NCBI GenBank assembly: GCA_019119935.1
Contig: DWWA01000032.1
Span: 1 to 64,000, forward strand
Length of the DNA: 64,000 nucleotides
DNA from: Candidatus Ruthenibacterium merdavium
GTDB taxonomy: Bacteria > Bacillota > Clostridia > Oscillospirales > Ruminococcaceae
Reading direction: 5' to 3'
In this document: piece by piece, positions 23,885 through 32,422 of the stretch
Layout: each line of letters begins with the position of its first letter
How positions within the stretch are numbered: the stretch's first letter is position 1
The notes under the pieces: generated by a model
Seen by the model: only the letters and a program-made list of their open reading frames with translations
Told to the model about the DNA's origin: nothing
Databases searched by the model: none
Position numbers and translations under genes: made by a program

Positions 23885-25264
23885 TTATGCCTTTTTCTCA
23901 CTGGCGTAAGCATAAAGATTTTCTACCGAGGTAAATGTGCTGTTTTCCATATCTTTAATGATATTTGCCTGTGCTTCATCGAGCGCCGTTTGAATATCTA
24001 CTCCATTAAAGAAGACATCCTGACCTGCTTTTTTCAAAGAGGTTTCAACGGTTGCAGGCATGGGGCCCGGCCAGATATAACGGTCAATGTGCTCAGCCAG
24101 AACTGCCAAAGAGGGATTAGCCAAAATTTCTTCATTGTCCGCCAGCGATTTCTTTGCCGGGAAGATGCTCATCGCCAGGTTGAAAGCAATTTGAGCGTCG
24201 TCATTTGCGAGGAAGTATTTTACAAAGTCCTGCGCCACTGCCTGCTGGTCAGCGGGTGCATTCTTGTTGATGCCGAAGGTAGATTCACCGTTGTAGCGGT
24301 TGTACGCATACGGAGTTTCGCCGTCGAAGGTCGGAATTTCAAACACGCCGAAATCAATGTCTGTCCATGTGGTTTTCAAAGTATTGTAGTAGTGGCCCCA
24401 CTGAACCACCATCGCCGATTGTCCCTGTCCAAAGCTGTCAGAGCCTTTTTCACCAAAGTCTTTCGAGCCGATGCCGTCTTTCTCATACATATCTACGAGC
24501 ATCTGCATCACCTGCTGCATCTCGGGAGAGTTGACATTCGGGGTTTTGCCGTCTTCCTGGAACAGATTTGCTCCCAGCTGATAGTTCAAGCCCAGCAAAT
24601 AGTTTTGATGGAAATCATCGTTGAAATTCAAACCGGCTTGAATCAGGGTATCGCCGTCTTTGATCGTCAGCTTTTTGGCTACTTCAATCATTTCATCCCA
24701 CGTTTTAGGAATATCGGCTTCGGTCAGCCCGGCGGCTTCCCACATGGCCTTGTTATAGTAAACCGTTCCGGTCATCATGCCATAGTCGATATAGTACACT
24801 TTTCCGTCAATGACGTGTGCGCCAACACCGGTGAAGTCTGCTTCCAAATCCTCCAAGGGAATGTCCAGCGGAGCCATGTAGTTGATGAGGTTTTCATGGT
24901 AGCTGTTATGTACGTTGAACAGCGCCGGGCCGTCCTCACCGTCCAAAGCAAGCGGCAGTTTCGTCCAGTAATCCTCCCAAGGGTTATTCACCAAGTTGAT
25001 GGTGACGTTGGGGTGAATCGCTTGGTAGCCGTCGATAATCTGCTGGAACAAATCGTCACTGCCCCACTCCCACAAATCCAAAGAAACGGGCTCGCCGTTG
25101 TTGATTTCGACGGAAGGGTCATATTTGATGGTATCGCCAAAAGGCTCAGTAGGTACTTCTACCGCAGTTTGTTCTGCGCCGTTCTGTCCGCCGCAGCCTG
25201 CCAGCATGCCAGCTGTTAAAGCTGCTGATAATGCAAGCGCCGTCAGTTTCTTTTTCATACTCAT
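23885..25264 (-). CDS. ABC transporter sugar-binding lipoprotein
   Basis: The extracytoplasmic binding subunit (family 1 solute-binding protein). The protein has 459 residues with a lipoprotein signal peptide ending in the lipobox LAGC (Cys about 24), then a short acidic linker. The mature part has the usual pattern: EPVSLDLWEWGSDDLFQQII, TINLVNNPWEDYWTKL, TVYYNKAMWEAAGL and IPKTWDEM. The carried sugar cannot be read from the sequence; the GH31 gene in the operon suggests an alpha-glucoside or an oligosaccharide. It starts at 25264 or two codons later. It is the first gene of the operon, below a promoter with an inverted-repeat operator. Confidence 0.95.
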   Translation of the reverse strand: MSMKKKLTALALSAALTAGMLAGCGGQNGAEQTAVEVPTEPFGDTIKYDPSVEINNGEPVSLDLWEWGSDDLFQQIIDGYQAIHPNVTINLVNNPWEDYWTKLPLALDGEDGPALFNVHNSYHENLINYMAPLDIPLEDLEADFTGVGAHVIDGKVYYIDYGMMTGTVYYNKAMWEAAGLTEADIPKTWDEMIEVAKKLTIKDGDTLIQAGLNFNDDFHQNYLLGLNYQLGANLFQEDGKTPNVNSPEMQQVMQMLVDMYEKDGIGSKDFGEKGSDSFGQGQSAMVVQWGHYYNTLKTTWTDIDFGVFEIPTFDGETPYAYNRYNGESTFGINKNAPADQQAVAQDFVKYFLANDDAQIAFNLAMSIFPAKKSLADNEEILANPSLAVLAEHIDRYIWPGPMPATVETSLKKAGQDVFFNGVDIQTALDEAQANIIKDMENSTFTSVENLYAYASEKKA

Positions 25265-25308
25265 GCATCTCCTCTTTCAAATTTTCCAAATTTCTTCCCG
25301 GCAAAAAG

Positions 25309-25359
25309 GTTTACCGCTAAATCCGTAAACAATGTACCATTTTATCCTTAAAAAGTCAA
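25309..25359 (-). promoter_or_regulatory. Promoter and candidate operator of the ABC-GH31 operon
   Basis: On the minus strand TTGACT (25354-25359), 17 bp, TACATT (25331-25336). Directly downstream lies the inverted repeat GTTTAC-N10-GTAAAC (25309-25330), at the expected start of transcription, where a bound repressor would block initiation. Confidence 0.55.
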
Positions 25360-25438
25360 CAACTCTACACCAAATTTGCCATTTTGTCTATTCTATTCTG
25401 TTTAAATTTATGCAATTTGCATTAAAGTTGTTTCTCGG

Positions 25439-25502
25439 TTGATTTTTCTACTTTTTTATGTATAATAATATTAAACCTAAACGTTTATTTGTTAAACCTA
25501 AA
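25439..25502 (+). promoter_or_regulatory. Promoter and candidate operators of the LacI-type gene
   Basis: TTGATT (25439-25444), 16 bp, TATAAT (25461-25466). Immediately after lie two direct copies of TTAAACCTAAA (25471-25481 and 25492-25502), 21 bp or two helical turns apart, with the palindrome TAAACGTTTA (25478-25487) between them. The central CG palindrome is typical of LacI-family sites, so the regulator probably controls itself. The rest of the 314-bp gap holds no gene. Confidence 0.6.
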
Positions 25503-25578
25503 AGGCGCTGCTTAACCTGTGACACTCACCCGTACTTTTTACCTGTGTAGCAACAGCGTTTAGAAAGGACAAACAACA

Positions 25579-26601
25579 ATGACTTTAAAAGAAATTGCCG
25601 ACCTTGCCGGCGTCAGCATCATGACGGTTTCGAACGTCATCAACGGCAAGCACAACCGCGTTTCCGAAAAAACGATCGAAAAAGTCAACGCCATCATCCG
25701 CGAGTCGGGATATGTTCCCAACTTAAACGCACGCAGTTTAACGAGCAAAAGCTCCAATATCATTCAAATCATTATTTCTGCTGATGAAGCCGACGGCGAG
25801 GAAAACTATTTAGAAAACCCTTACATCAGCTCTATGGTGGGAACGATTGAAAAAGAGCTGCGTCACAACGGTTACTATACCATGGTCCGCTCTGTGTCGA
25901 AAAAGACCGACGTTTCCGCTCTTTTGAAAAACTGGAACATGGATGGGGTTATTTTCTTATACCCTCATCCGGAGGAATACTTAAAAAAACTCGCACGAAG
26001 CATCTCCTGCCCCATTGCGGTATTTGACAGCAGCGTGCAGGACGATAATATCATCACTGTTTCTTCCGACGATGAAAAAGGGCTGTATTTGTCTACGAAG
26101 TATTTAATTAACCGCGGCCATAAGCAAATTGCTTTTGTGGCAGATTACGAAGGAAACAGCGTGCTTACCACACGTTTTCAGGGGTACTGCCGAGCGCTGA
26201 GCGAAAGCGATATCCCCTTTCGGCCCGAGCTGGTGTTCAGCAATCCTCCCTCCTATGAAGGCGGCATTGCGGCCGGAAAGCGGATCGTTTCTTCTCAAGC
26301 CGGCATTACAGCCGTTGTCACAACGGCTGATATCTGCGCCATCGGCGTAATGGAGGGAGCTCGTTTGGAAGGCTGCCGTATTCCGGTGGACCTGTCTATT
26401 ATCGGCTATGATAATTTGACTTTGTGCCAATACACCACCCCTAAGCTGACCTCGGTTTCGCAAAACATCACGCAAAAGGCCGTACTAGCCACAAATCTTT
26501 TATTGGAGCGGATTCGTACAGGACGCAACGAAGGTGCGTTCCGCTTAAAAACAGACGTTGAAATTGTAGAACGTCAGTCTGCGGTTTCTCTCTTTTTATA
26601 A
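25579..26601 (+). CDS. LacI-family transcriptional regulator
   Basis: A 340-residue repressor-like protein. The N-terminal helix-turn-helix MTLKEIADLAGVSIMTVSNV is followed by the hinge helix region PNLNARSLTS (about residues 50-60). A periplasmic-binding-type sugar domain then runs from about 60 to the end, with HKQIAFVADYEGN, TTADICAIGVM and LSIIGYDN as landmarks. It is divergent from the ABC importer-GH31 operon and presumably releases it when the sugar is present. AAAGGAC lies 13 nt before the ATG, a rather long spacing. The inducer is unknown. Confidence 0.95.
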   Translation: MTLKEIADLAGVSIMTVSNVINGKHNRVSEKTIEKVNAIIRESGYVPNLNARSLTSKSSNIIQIIISADEADGEENYLENPYISSMVGTIEKELRHNGYYTMVRSVSKKTDVSALLKNWNMDGVIFLYPHPEEYLKKLARSISCPIAVFDSSVQDDNIITVSSDDEKGLYLSTKYLINRGHKQIAFVADYEGNSVLTTRFQGYCRALSESDIPFRPELVFSNPPSYEGGIAAGKRIVSSQAGITAVVTTADICAIGVMEGARLEGCRIPVDLSIIGYDNLTLCQYTTPKLTSVSQNITQKAVLATNLLLERIRTGRNEGAFRLKTDVEIVERQSAVSLFL

Positions 26602-26617
26602 GCCGCATCAAAGCTTG

Positions 26618-26646
26618 TTGGCTTGCGGTTCATTTCATGTTATAAT
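26618..26646 (+). promoter_or_regulatory. Predicted promoter of the RluA-type gene
   Basis: TTGGCT (26618-26623), 17 bp, TATAAT (26641-26646), directly after the LacI-type gene, giving a leader of about 70 nt. Confidence 0.55.
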
Positions 26647-26659
26647 GTTTTGGGTTATG

Positions 26660-26685
26660 TGCGGACAGCCGAAAGGCTGTCCGCA
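26660..26685 (+). terminator. GAAA-tetraloop hairpin before the RluA-type gene
   Basis: A perfect 11-bp stem (26660-26670 with 26675-26685) closed by GAAA, followed by GCATTTTGATATTT. It may be a modest terminator for the LacI-type gene, but it also falls at the very 5' end of the transcript from the promoter at 26618-26646. Confidence 0.55.
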
Positions 26686-26723
26686 GCATTTTGATATTTC
26701 ATTTTTGATAAAGGATTTTTAAC

Positions 26724-27665
26724 ATGAAAGAATGGATTGTCCGCGATCAAACCCCGATACGCCTTGACCGATTTTTCAGCCGTGAGCTTCCGGAGGTTTC
26801 TTACGGAACGCTTCAGCAATATCTGCGTCAAAACAAATTGAAAGTAAACGGCAAAAAAGTGCCGCTTTCCACACGGATTCAAGCAGGTGACATCGTACGT
26901 GCTTATCTGCCCCAAGTTTCCAAAGAAAAAGTGCATACTGACGCTTGGCTTAACGCTAAACCTATTTTCAGCTGTCTGTATGAAGATGATGAGGTAATGA
27001 TTGGGTATAAACCTGCTGGTATTCTTACTTTGGATGAAAGCGAAAAAACATCGGACACGTTTCAAAACCGGGCACGCCGCTTTCTGCATGATAACCAGCG
27101 TCTTTCTGATGACTATTTGCCCCGTGTGTGCCATCGACTGGACACCGGAACCTCCGGCCTTATTTTAATTGCAAAAACAGAGCAGGCAGAACATCAGCTT
27201 CTTTCATTGATTCGCGGCAGAAGTATTCAAAAGCAGTATCTCTGCGTTACATTCGGGCATCCGAAGCCGGAGGCCTGCACAATGGAAGCTTACCTTGTAA
27301 AAGATGCTCAAAACAGCCGCGTCCGCATCGCTCTGCAAGCATGTAAAGGCGGACAAAAAATTATCACCGCTTACCGAACCCTTGCTCGCAGCGGCGCGTT
27401 GGCATTGCTGGAAGTGACGCTTGTCACGGGGAGAACCCATCAGATTCGCGCGCACATGGCGTCAATCGGATGTCCGGTGCTGGGTGATGGAAAATACGGC
27501 ATTGAAAAAGAAAATCGGCTGCGCCGCATGAAATATCAGGCACTTTGCGCCTATCGGCTTACCTTCCCCGCTTTGGAAGGCCCGTGCAGCGGCCTTTCTG
27601 AAAAAACGTTTACTTGTGATTTCCCATGGTATGCACAACAAATTATGGAGGGCACGCTTTTGTAA
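26724..27665 (+). CDS. RluA-family rRNA pseudouridine synthase
   Basis: It converts selected uridines of rRNA or tRNA to pseudouridine. The protein has 313 residues. The N-terminal S4 RNA-binding domain (IRLDRFFSREL to VRAYLP, about residues 8-67) precedes the catalytic domain with the active aspartate in HRLDTGTSGL near 137. The RTHQIRAHM motif lies near 240. It ends normally. AAAGGA lies 8 nt before the ATG. The target site cannot be assigned. A second RluA-family gene is at 60.5-61.4 kb and is only distantly similar. Confidence 0.94.
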   Translation: MKEWIVRDQTPIRLDRFFSRELPEVSYGTLQQYLRQNKLKVNGKKVPLSTRIQAGDIVRAYLPQVSKEKVHTDAWLNAKPIFSCLYEDDEVMIGYKPAGILTLDESEKTSDTFQNRARRFLHDNQRLSDDYLPRVCHRLDTGTSGLILIAKTEQAEHQLLSLIRGRSIQKQYLCVTFGHPKPEACTMEAYLVKDAQNSRVRIALQACKGGQKIITAYRTLARSGALALLEVTLVTGRTHQIRAHMASIGCPVLGDGKYGIEKENRLRRMKYQALCAYRLTFPALEGPCSGLSEKTFTCDFPWYAQQIMEGTLL

Positions 27666-27768
27666 AAATGTAAAATCGTGCTTCTGGGTGTTAGGAACAG
27701 ATCAAAGTCACAAAAAGCAGCAAGGAAACATGTTTGCGAACACCTGCGTAACCTTTTTTTCATAATAG

Positions 27769-27807
27769 AATAAGGGGCGAAAGCACTCGTTGCTTTCGCC
27801 CCTTATT
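27769..27807. terminator. Strong bidirectional terminator
   Basis: A perfect 17-bp stem (27769-27785 with 27791-27807) with a 5-nt loop, G/C-rich inside and A/T at the ends, between the RluA-type gene and the convergent 2H phosphoesterase remnant. Confidence 0.9.
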
Positions 27808-27900
27808 CATAATGGCGGACGGCTTATCAATAGCAATGCAGCTGTTCCATTTATCATTGACAAGAGCCATCTGCTCTGCTGATTTTCAAAAATCTGATGC

Positions 27901-28424
27901 TCATTTCGTGAGTTCATAACGCTCAATCAATTGCATCGGATAAGTATAGAGTTCTAATGCATTGATTTTGGCAAGACCAAATGCATAGCTGCTAAAAATC
28001 ATATTCATGATAGACTTCAGGCAATCGACATTAAATACACCAATTGATGAATGAAAAATGGGATTGCCAAACGCCTTGGAATAATAGCAGCCTATCCCGG
28101 TACGGTATTCATCGAGCTTATCATGAAACTCATAATAAAAATCGACAAAATCTTTTTTGTGAGTAGGCGCAAAACACAAAACCGCAGTGTCGCTATGTTC
28201 GCCTGCCGGCGGAAGAATCGTTATCGAATTTATTCCAACTTCTATTTGATGATGCGATTTCACAAATTCGCTGATCCAATCTTTTATCGATTCTTCATCA
28301 CAATTTTCATATGCGGCGGCCACTCCTGTACAGAGTACCCCTTGCTCATCAATTCATCGCGCAAAGACAGCATTTTCTGATTCGTGTTATCATCGAACCT
28401 TGCTATTACAACATATTTTTTCAT
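27901..28424 (-). pseudogene. 2H phosphoesterase (2'-5' RNA ligase family), frameshifted
   Basis: The gene starts well (ribosome site AAAGGGAGA, ATG at 28424, MKKYVVIARFDDNTNQ) but reads PPHMKIVMKNR and stops at 28284. The rest of the protein continues in another frame from about 28320 (AAYENCDEES to the end at 27901). Related proteins read WPPHITIAAYEN-like here, so the first catalytic HxT/S motif is lost while the second (FHSSIGVF) remains. The junction keeps one copy of GCCGCATAT. A deletion of about 16 bp between two such copies would explain both the missing residues and the frame change. The break is one small event and otherwise the gene is intact, which suggests a recent loss or a sequencing error. 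The substrate of the intact family member is unknown. Confidence 0.8.
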
Positions 28425-28501
28425 CAACGATTCTCCCTTTAGACTATCTGCGAAACTACTTTGTCAGCTGCAAATCCACCTGTTCGCTGTCCATGTTTTT
28501 A

Positions 28502-28537
28502 GGAAAGCTGTTTTTCATCGAAGAAAAACAGCTTTCC
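28502..28537. terminator. Hairpin downstream of tspO
   Basis: A perfect 15-bp stem (28502-28516 with 28523-28537) in the gap after the tspO stop. No T run follows on the minus strand, so it is a weak terminator or an mRNA-stabilising structure. Confidence 0.5.
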
Positions 28538-28559
28538 CCGCCGTACAGAGGCTTTGATA

Positions 28560-29033
28560 TCAGGAATTCAAAAACCATACCCCCGCGTTTAAATAAGCCG
28601 CAAAGGTGACCCAGAGAAAATACGGAATTTGACTGTATGCTGCTTTCTTGTCAATTTGCCAAAAAGTGACAAGCATCAGCAAAATTAACAGCCAAATCAC
28701 CCCGATCAGACCCAGCGCGGCGCCGTATGCCCGAAAGCGAAAAAACACGGGACTCCACAAGAAATTCGCCAGTAGCTGAACAAAGAAAATCAGCAGTCCC
28801 TGCTCGCGGTATTTGGAATCGCTGTCAAAAACGCGCGAAACAGCATAACCCATCAGCGCGTACAAAATCGGCCATACAATAGCAAACAGAATTCCCGGCG
28901 GCATCAGCGGCGGCTTTTTCGCAGTTTCCATGTAAATCTGCAGCCCTTCGCGTGAAAGCCAGCCGGATAATCCGCCCACCGCTTCACATACAACGACCCA
29001 AAACAAAATGCGTTTCCAATTTTGCGGTTTCAT
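28560..29033 (-). CDS. tspO: TspO/MBR-family membrane protein
   Basis: A five-helix membrane protein related to the mitochondrial benzodiazepine receptor; bacterial members bind tetrapyrroles and affect stress responses. The protein has 157 residues. The conserved stretch KKPPLMPPGILFAIVWPILYALMGYA covers the first loop and second helix; NFLWSPVFF and the tryptophans near the C-terminus (WVTFAAYLNAGVWFLN) fit the family. The ATG at 29033 is taken as the start; a TTG five codons earlier is possible. It is monocistronic, between a pseudogene and patA, with no link to haem genes. Confidence 0.93.
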   Translation of the reverse strand: MKPQNWKRILFWVVVCEAVGGLSGWLSREGLQIYMETAKKPPLMPPGILFAIVWPILYALMGYAVSRVFDSDSKYREQGLLIFFVQLLANFLWSPVFFRFRAYGAALGLIGVIWLLILLMLVTFWQIDKKAAYSQIPYFLWVTFAAYLNAGVWFLNS

Positions 29034-29106
29034 ATTTGCATCACCCAAGAATAGCTTATGCTATTTTTATGGTTTTGATACAAAAGCTCTCATCACACAA
29101 AATCAG

Positions 29107-30243
29107 TTACAGCTGTTTTAAAAAATGATACAAACGATTCAGGCCTTCTGTCAGCACTTCTTCGGAACAACAGTAAGACAAGCGCACAAATCCTTCGCTT
29201 CCGAAACAGCTTCCCGGAACCAGCGCAAGCTTTGCCTCCTGAATCAAGCGCGTGCAAAACTCCTCCGATGTCATTCCCCATTTTTGAATAGAGGGAAAGG
29301 CATAAAACGCCCCTTGCGGGGTGACGACATCCATATCCATCGCACGCAGCGTTCTCACCACTTGGTCGCGTCTTTCCCGGTAGCGACAGCGCATCAGTGT
29401 CACATCAGTGTGCAGGGCCTCTACTGCCGCCCGTTGCGTAAACGAAGTAACGGAAACCACGGAATACTGATGTACCTTTTGAATTTGCTCCTTGATTTCC
29501 CGGTCGGCCATCAGCCATCCCAAACGCCAGCCCGTCATGGCATAGGGCTTAGAAAAGCTGTCGATAACAATCAGCTGGCCCCGCAAATGCGGAAATAACG
29601 CACCGAAAGCTTCACAGCTTCCCTCATACATCATTTGATGATATACGTCATCACAAAGAATATAAATGCCGTACTCTCCCGCCACTTGCGCCACAGCCGA
29701 CAGGCTTTCTTTTGTGTAAACACATCCGGTGGGGTTATTGGGAGAGGTTAACACAATCGCTTTTGTGTGCTCAGTGATGCACGCGCGCAAAGCCGCTTCA
29801 TCCAGCTGAAAGTCAAACGGAACAGTATCAAGCGGCACCGTCTTTCCGCGGCAAAGGGTAATCAGCGCTTCATAGAGCCCAAAAGCAGGCATTGGTACAA
29901 TCACTTCATCGCCGGGGTTCAAAAGCGCCGTTAAAGAGCAGAAAATTGCTTCTGTTGCACCGTTTGTCACAACAATTTCATCCGGAGCATAAAACAAGCC
30001 GCGCTGATGGCCGAATTTCGAAAGCTCCTCGAGCAAAAAGTCTTGTCCGTTATTGGGCGGATAATGCGTTTCGTTGTCCTCTAAGGACTGCACCGCAGCT
30101 TGCTTAATCGGCTCCGGCGTGTCAAACTCCGGTTCGCCCAAGGTGAGCGACAAGCATCCCGGCGTCTGCCGTGCCAGCGCATTAAATCTGCGAATTCCAG
30201 ACAGCTGTATTTGTGACACCGCTTCATTCATGGGAAGTTTCAA
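29107..30243 (-). CDS. patA: PLP aminotransferase, probably N-acetyl-LL-diaminopimelate aminotransferase
   Basis: A class I/II aminotransferase of 378 residues. The cofactor-binding sites are NGATEAIF near residue 95, SPNNPTGCVYT near 166, and the Schiff-base lysine in DSFSKPYAMTGWRLG near 230. The best start is TTG at 30243, with GGGGTG 9 nt before it; an ATG four codons later lacks a site. In Bacillus, PatA supplies the aminotransferase of the acetylase lysine pathway. Here the gene follows dapH and the deacetylase on the same strand, separated by 279 bp and a hairpin, which supports the same role. An aspartate aminotransferase activity is the main alternative. Confidence 0.82.
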   Translation of the reverse strand: MKLPMNEAVSQIQLSGIRRFNALARQTPGCLSLTLGEPEFDTPEPIKQAAVQSLEDNETHYPPNNGQDFLLEELSKFGHQRGLFYAPDEIVVTNGATEAIFCSLTALLNPGDEVIVPMPAFGLYEALITLCRGKTVPLDTVPFDFQLDEAALRACITEHTKAIVLTSPNNPTGCVYTKESLSAVAQVAGEYGIYILCDDVYHQMMYEGSCEAFGALFPHLRGQLIVIDSFSKPYAMTGWRLGWLMADREIKEQIQKVHQYSVVSVTSFTQRAAVEALHTDVTLMRCRYRERRDQVVRTLRAMDMDVVTPQGAFYAFPSIQKWGMTSEEFCTRLIQEAKLALVPGSCFGSEGFVRLSYCCSEEVLTEGLNRLYHFLKQL

Positions 30244-30305
30244 GTGTATTCACACCCCTGTTCTCTATTCGGCCAAGATATCGGCCCTGTCATTGTTCAA
30301 ACGCA

Positions 30306-30343
30306 TTTTAAAGCAAGCCACTCTTTGAGGGCTTGCTTTAAAA
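30306..30343. terminator. Hairpin upstream of patA
   Basis: A 14-bp perfect stem (30306-30319 with 30330-30343) with A/T-rich ends. It may end the lysine operon before patA. A further G/C hairpin (about 30505-30525) overlaps the deacetylase stop codon. No strong promoter for patA was found in the 279-bp gap. Confidence 0.6.
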
Positions 30344-30522
30344 TTAGAATTTTCATTTTTCTGTCAAAAACGGCCTTTACTCGGTAAAAGCCTGCCCTAA
30401 AACACCCGTGCTTTTCCCCTTTCAGACACCCGCTGCCTGCAAAATTCTGTGCCTTTCTTTTTTAGAAATGATCTTAGGCAATACCCTATAATCACAAGGG
30501 GTGAAACGCGCCGCTTGCGGCG

Positions 30523-31653
30523 TTAGCTGTGAATTGTGTGGTGCTGCCGTTCATCTTTTAATCCCAGCAGAGTTAAGTACACATCCAGCCCTGCAGAAAG
30601 GGCGATTTCATCAAAGTCAAATCGGTCAGAATGCAGCGGCACTTCCCGCCCTGTCCCCAAAAGGAAAAACAGGCCCGGCAAACGCTCTTGGTAAAACGAA
30701 AAATCCTCTGCAATCAAAAGCGGTTCTTTCAGCGTTTGCACTGAAGGCAGCATTTTCACCGCTTTTTCCCATAGCGCAGGCGCATTGACTACAGGCGGAT
30801 AACCCTCGGTGAAATCAATTTCGAATGTACAGCCTGTTTGTGCTTCAATCTCTTTTGCAGTTTCCAAGGCAGCGGCGCGAACGGCTGTAAACATCTCTTT
30901 AGAAAAGACACGCACCGTGCCGAGAATCAACGTTTGGGCGCTCACCGCATTGCGCGCCGCACCGCTTTCCATCTTTCCAAAGCGCAGCAGGCACGGCTCT
31001 TGCGGGCAAAATTCGGTTTCCATGCGTTGCTGCATTACCGTTAAGAAGCGCGCGGCCGCCATCAAGGCATCGCGCCCCTCCTCGGCACGGGCAATATGTG
31101 CCGCTTTGCCATGCACAGTAACAGTTACTTCGCTGGCTTTTGCCAAAAGCGGGCCGGGACGCGATACAATTTGCCCCGCTGCAAAACCGGGCCAAAGATG
31201 AAATCCGTAAATTTCCCGCACATGGTACTGTTCAAAGACACCGCTTTCACAGATCAGCTTAGCACCGCCTGTAGTTTCTTCCGCGGGCTGAAACACCAGC
31301 AAAACATTCGTTTGCAAGCGGTCTTTTTTTTGCGCCAAACACTGCGCCAGCCCCAAAACCATTGCCATGTGGCCGTCATGGCCGCAAGCATGCATTTTTC
31401 CTTCATGTGCAGAACGATAGGCACACTCATTTTTTTCGCTCGTGGGCAGTGCGTCCATATCGGCGCGAAATGCCACCGCTTCGCTTTTTCCCGCATCAAT
31501 CCATGCGCAAAGCGAACTTTCAACCGGTGAAAACAAATAAAAACCGAGCGGCTCCAGCTCTTGTTTGAGATATTGCAGCGTCTTTGGAAGCGCAAAGTCC
31601 ACTTCCGGGATTTGATGCAGCGCACGGCGGCATCGGCTGAGATATTTCTGCAT
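30523..31653 (-). CDS. M20 amidohydrolase, probably N-acetyldiaminopimelate deacetylase
   Basis: It removes the acetyl group from N-acetyl-LL-diaminopimelate in lysine and peptidoglycan synthesis. The protein has 376 residues, M20D type. The metal-binding motif HACGHDGH is at 88-95, the catalytic EE pair lies in QPAEETTGGA, and a dimerisation domain sits in the middle (about 180-290). The conserved AEDFSFYQ near 330 supplies another ligand. In sequence alone it could be a hippurate or indole-acetyl-amino-acid hydrolase; placement directly after dapH (31 bp) in a lysine operon decides for the deacetylase. Confidence 0.88.
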   Translation of the reverse strand: MQKYLSRCRRALHQIPEVDFALPKTLQYLKQELEPLGFYLFSPVESSLCAWIDAGKSEAVAFRADMDALPTSEKNECAYRSAHEGKMHACGHDGHMAMVLGLAQCLAQKKDRLQTNVLLVFQPAEETTGGAKLICESGVFEQYHVREIYGFHLWPGFAAGQIVSRPGPLLAKASEVTVTVHGKAAHIARAEEGRDALMAAARFLTVMQQRMETEFCPQEPCLLRFGKMESGAARNAVSAQTLILGTVRVFSKEMFTAVRAAALETAKEIEAQTGCTFEIDFTEGYPPVVNAPALWEKAVKMLPSVQTLKEPLLIAEDFSFYQERLPGLFFLLGTGREVPLHSDRFDFDEIALSAGLDVYLTLLGLKDERQHHTIHS

Positions 31654-31684
31654 CCCGCTCCCCCTTACTTTTCCAAATGACTGT

Positions 31685-32377
31685 TTACAGGTTGCGCAGC
31701 GCGTCTACAAGTGCAGATTTCTGGTTGGTCTGCTCGTCTTTCTGTTTCACGACACGCGCCGGAACACCGGCAACCACAACGCCCGCCGGAACATCTTGAA
31801 TGACGATGCTGCCTGCCGCAACCACAGAACCTTTGCCCACGCGGACGCCTTCGATCACCACAGCATTGGCACCGATGAGCACGTCGTCTTCGATGATAAC
31901 AGGCTGTGCGCTGGCCGGTTCAATCACACCGGCCAAAACAGCACCAGCACCGATGTGACAGCGTTCTCCTACTGTAGCACGACCGCCGAGTACAGCACCC
32001 ATGTCAATCATCGTTCCTTTGCCGACCACAGCGCCGATATTCAAAACAGCGCCCATCATAATGACGGCATTTTCTCCGATTTCCACCTGCTCGCGAATAA
32101 TTGCACCCGGCTCAATACGCGCCTTTTGGTCTTTCAAATCCAGCAAAGGAATGGCGGAGTTGCGGCAGTCGTTTTCAATTACCATATCTTCAATCTTGTC
32201 AGCATTTTCTGTCAAAATGGGGCCAAGCTCTTTCCAGTCGCCAAAAACAATTTTATCCCCCGCACCGAATACTTTCGCGTTTCCATAAGCGATGGGCTCA
32301 CGTTCTTTGATTGTAATTTTTACCGGTGTCTTTTTTTCAGCGTTAGCAATGTATTGAATAATCTCGTTTGCGTTCAT
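31685..32377 (-). CDS. dapH: Tetrahydrodipicolinate N-acetyltransferase
   Basis: It acetylates tetrahydrodipicolinate, the branch step of the acetylase lysine pathway. The protein has 230 residues: an N-terminal helical region ([20 protein letters not shown]) and then a left-handed beta-helix of hexapeptide repeats (about 90-205, with [20 protein letters not shown] and similar). The segment [14 protein letters not shown] is typical of the C-terminal side. It differs from the succinylase DapD in length and N-terminus, so the acetyl route is indicated. It lies 45 bp after dapB. Confidence 0.95.
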   Translation of the reverse strand: MNANEIIQYIANAEKKTPVKITIKEREPIAYGNAKVFGAGDKIVFGDWKELGPILTENADKIEDMVIENDCRNSAIPLLDLKDQKARIEPGAIIREQVEIGENAVIMMGAVLNIGAVVGKGTMIDMGAVLGGRATVGERCHIGAGAVLAGVIEPASAQPVIIEDDVLIGANAVVIEGVRVGKGSVVAAGSIVIQDVPAGVVVAGVPARVVKQKDEQTNQKSALVDALRNL

Positions 32378-32422
32378 TCTCGTTTCTCCTTTAAGTTTCT
32401 CTTGAAAAATAAAAAATGAGGC

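Noticed and set aside
23990-25219. 409-codon open frame on the plus strand opposite the sugar-binding lipoprotein
   Set aside because: The minus-strand protein is a clear family member with signal peptide; the antisense frame has no ribosome site or family resemblance.
30339-30367. TTGACA at 30362-30367 as a patA promoter
   Set aside because: No acceptable -10 lies at 16-18 bp; the matching region falls in the A/T end of a hairpin.
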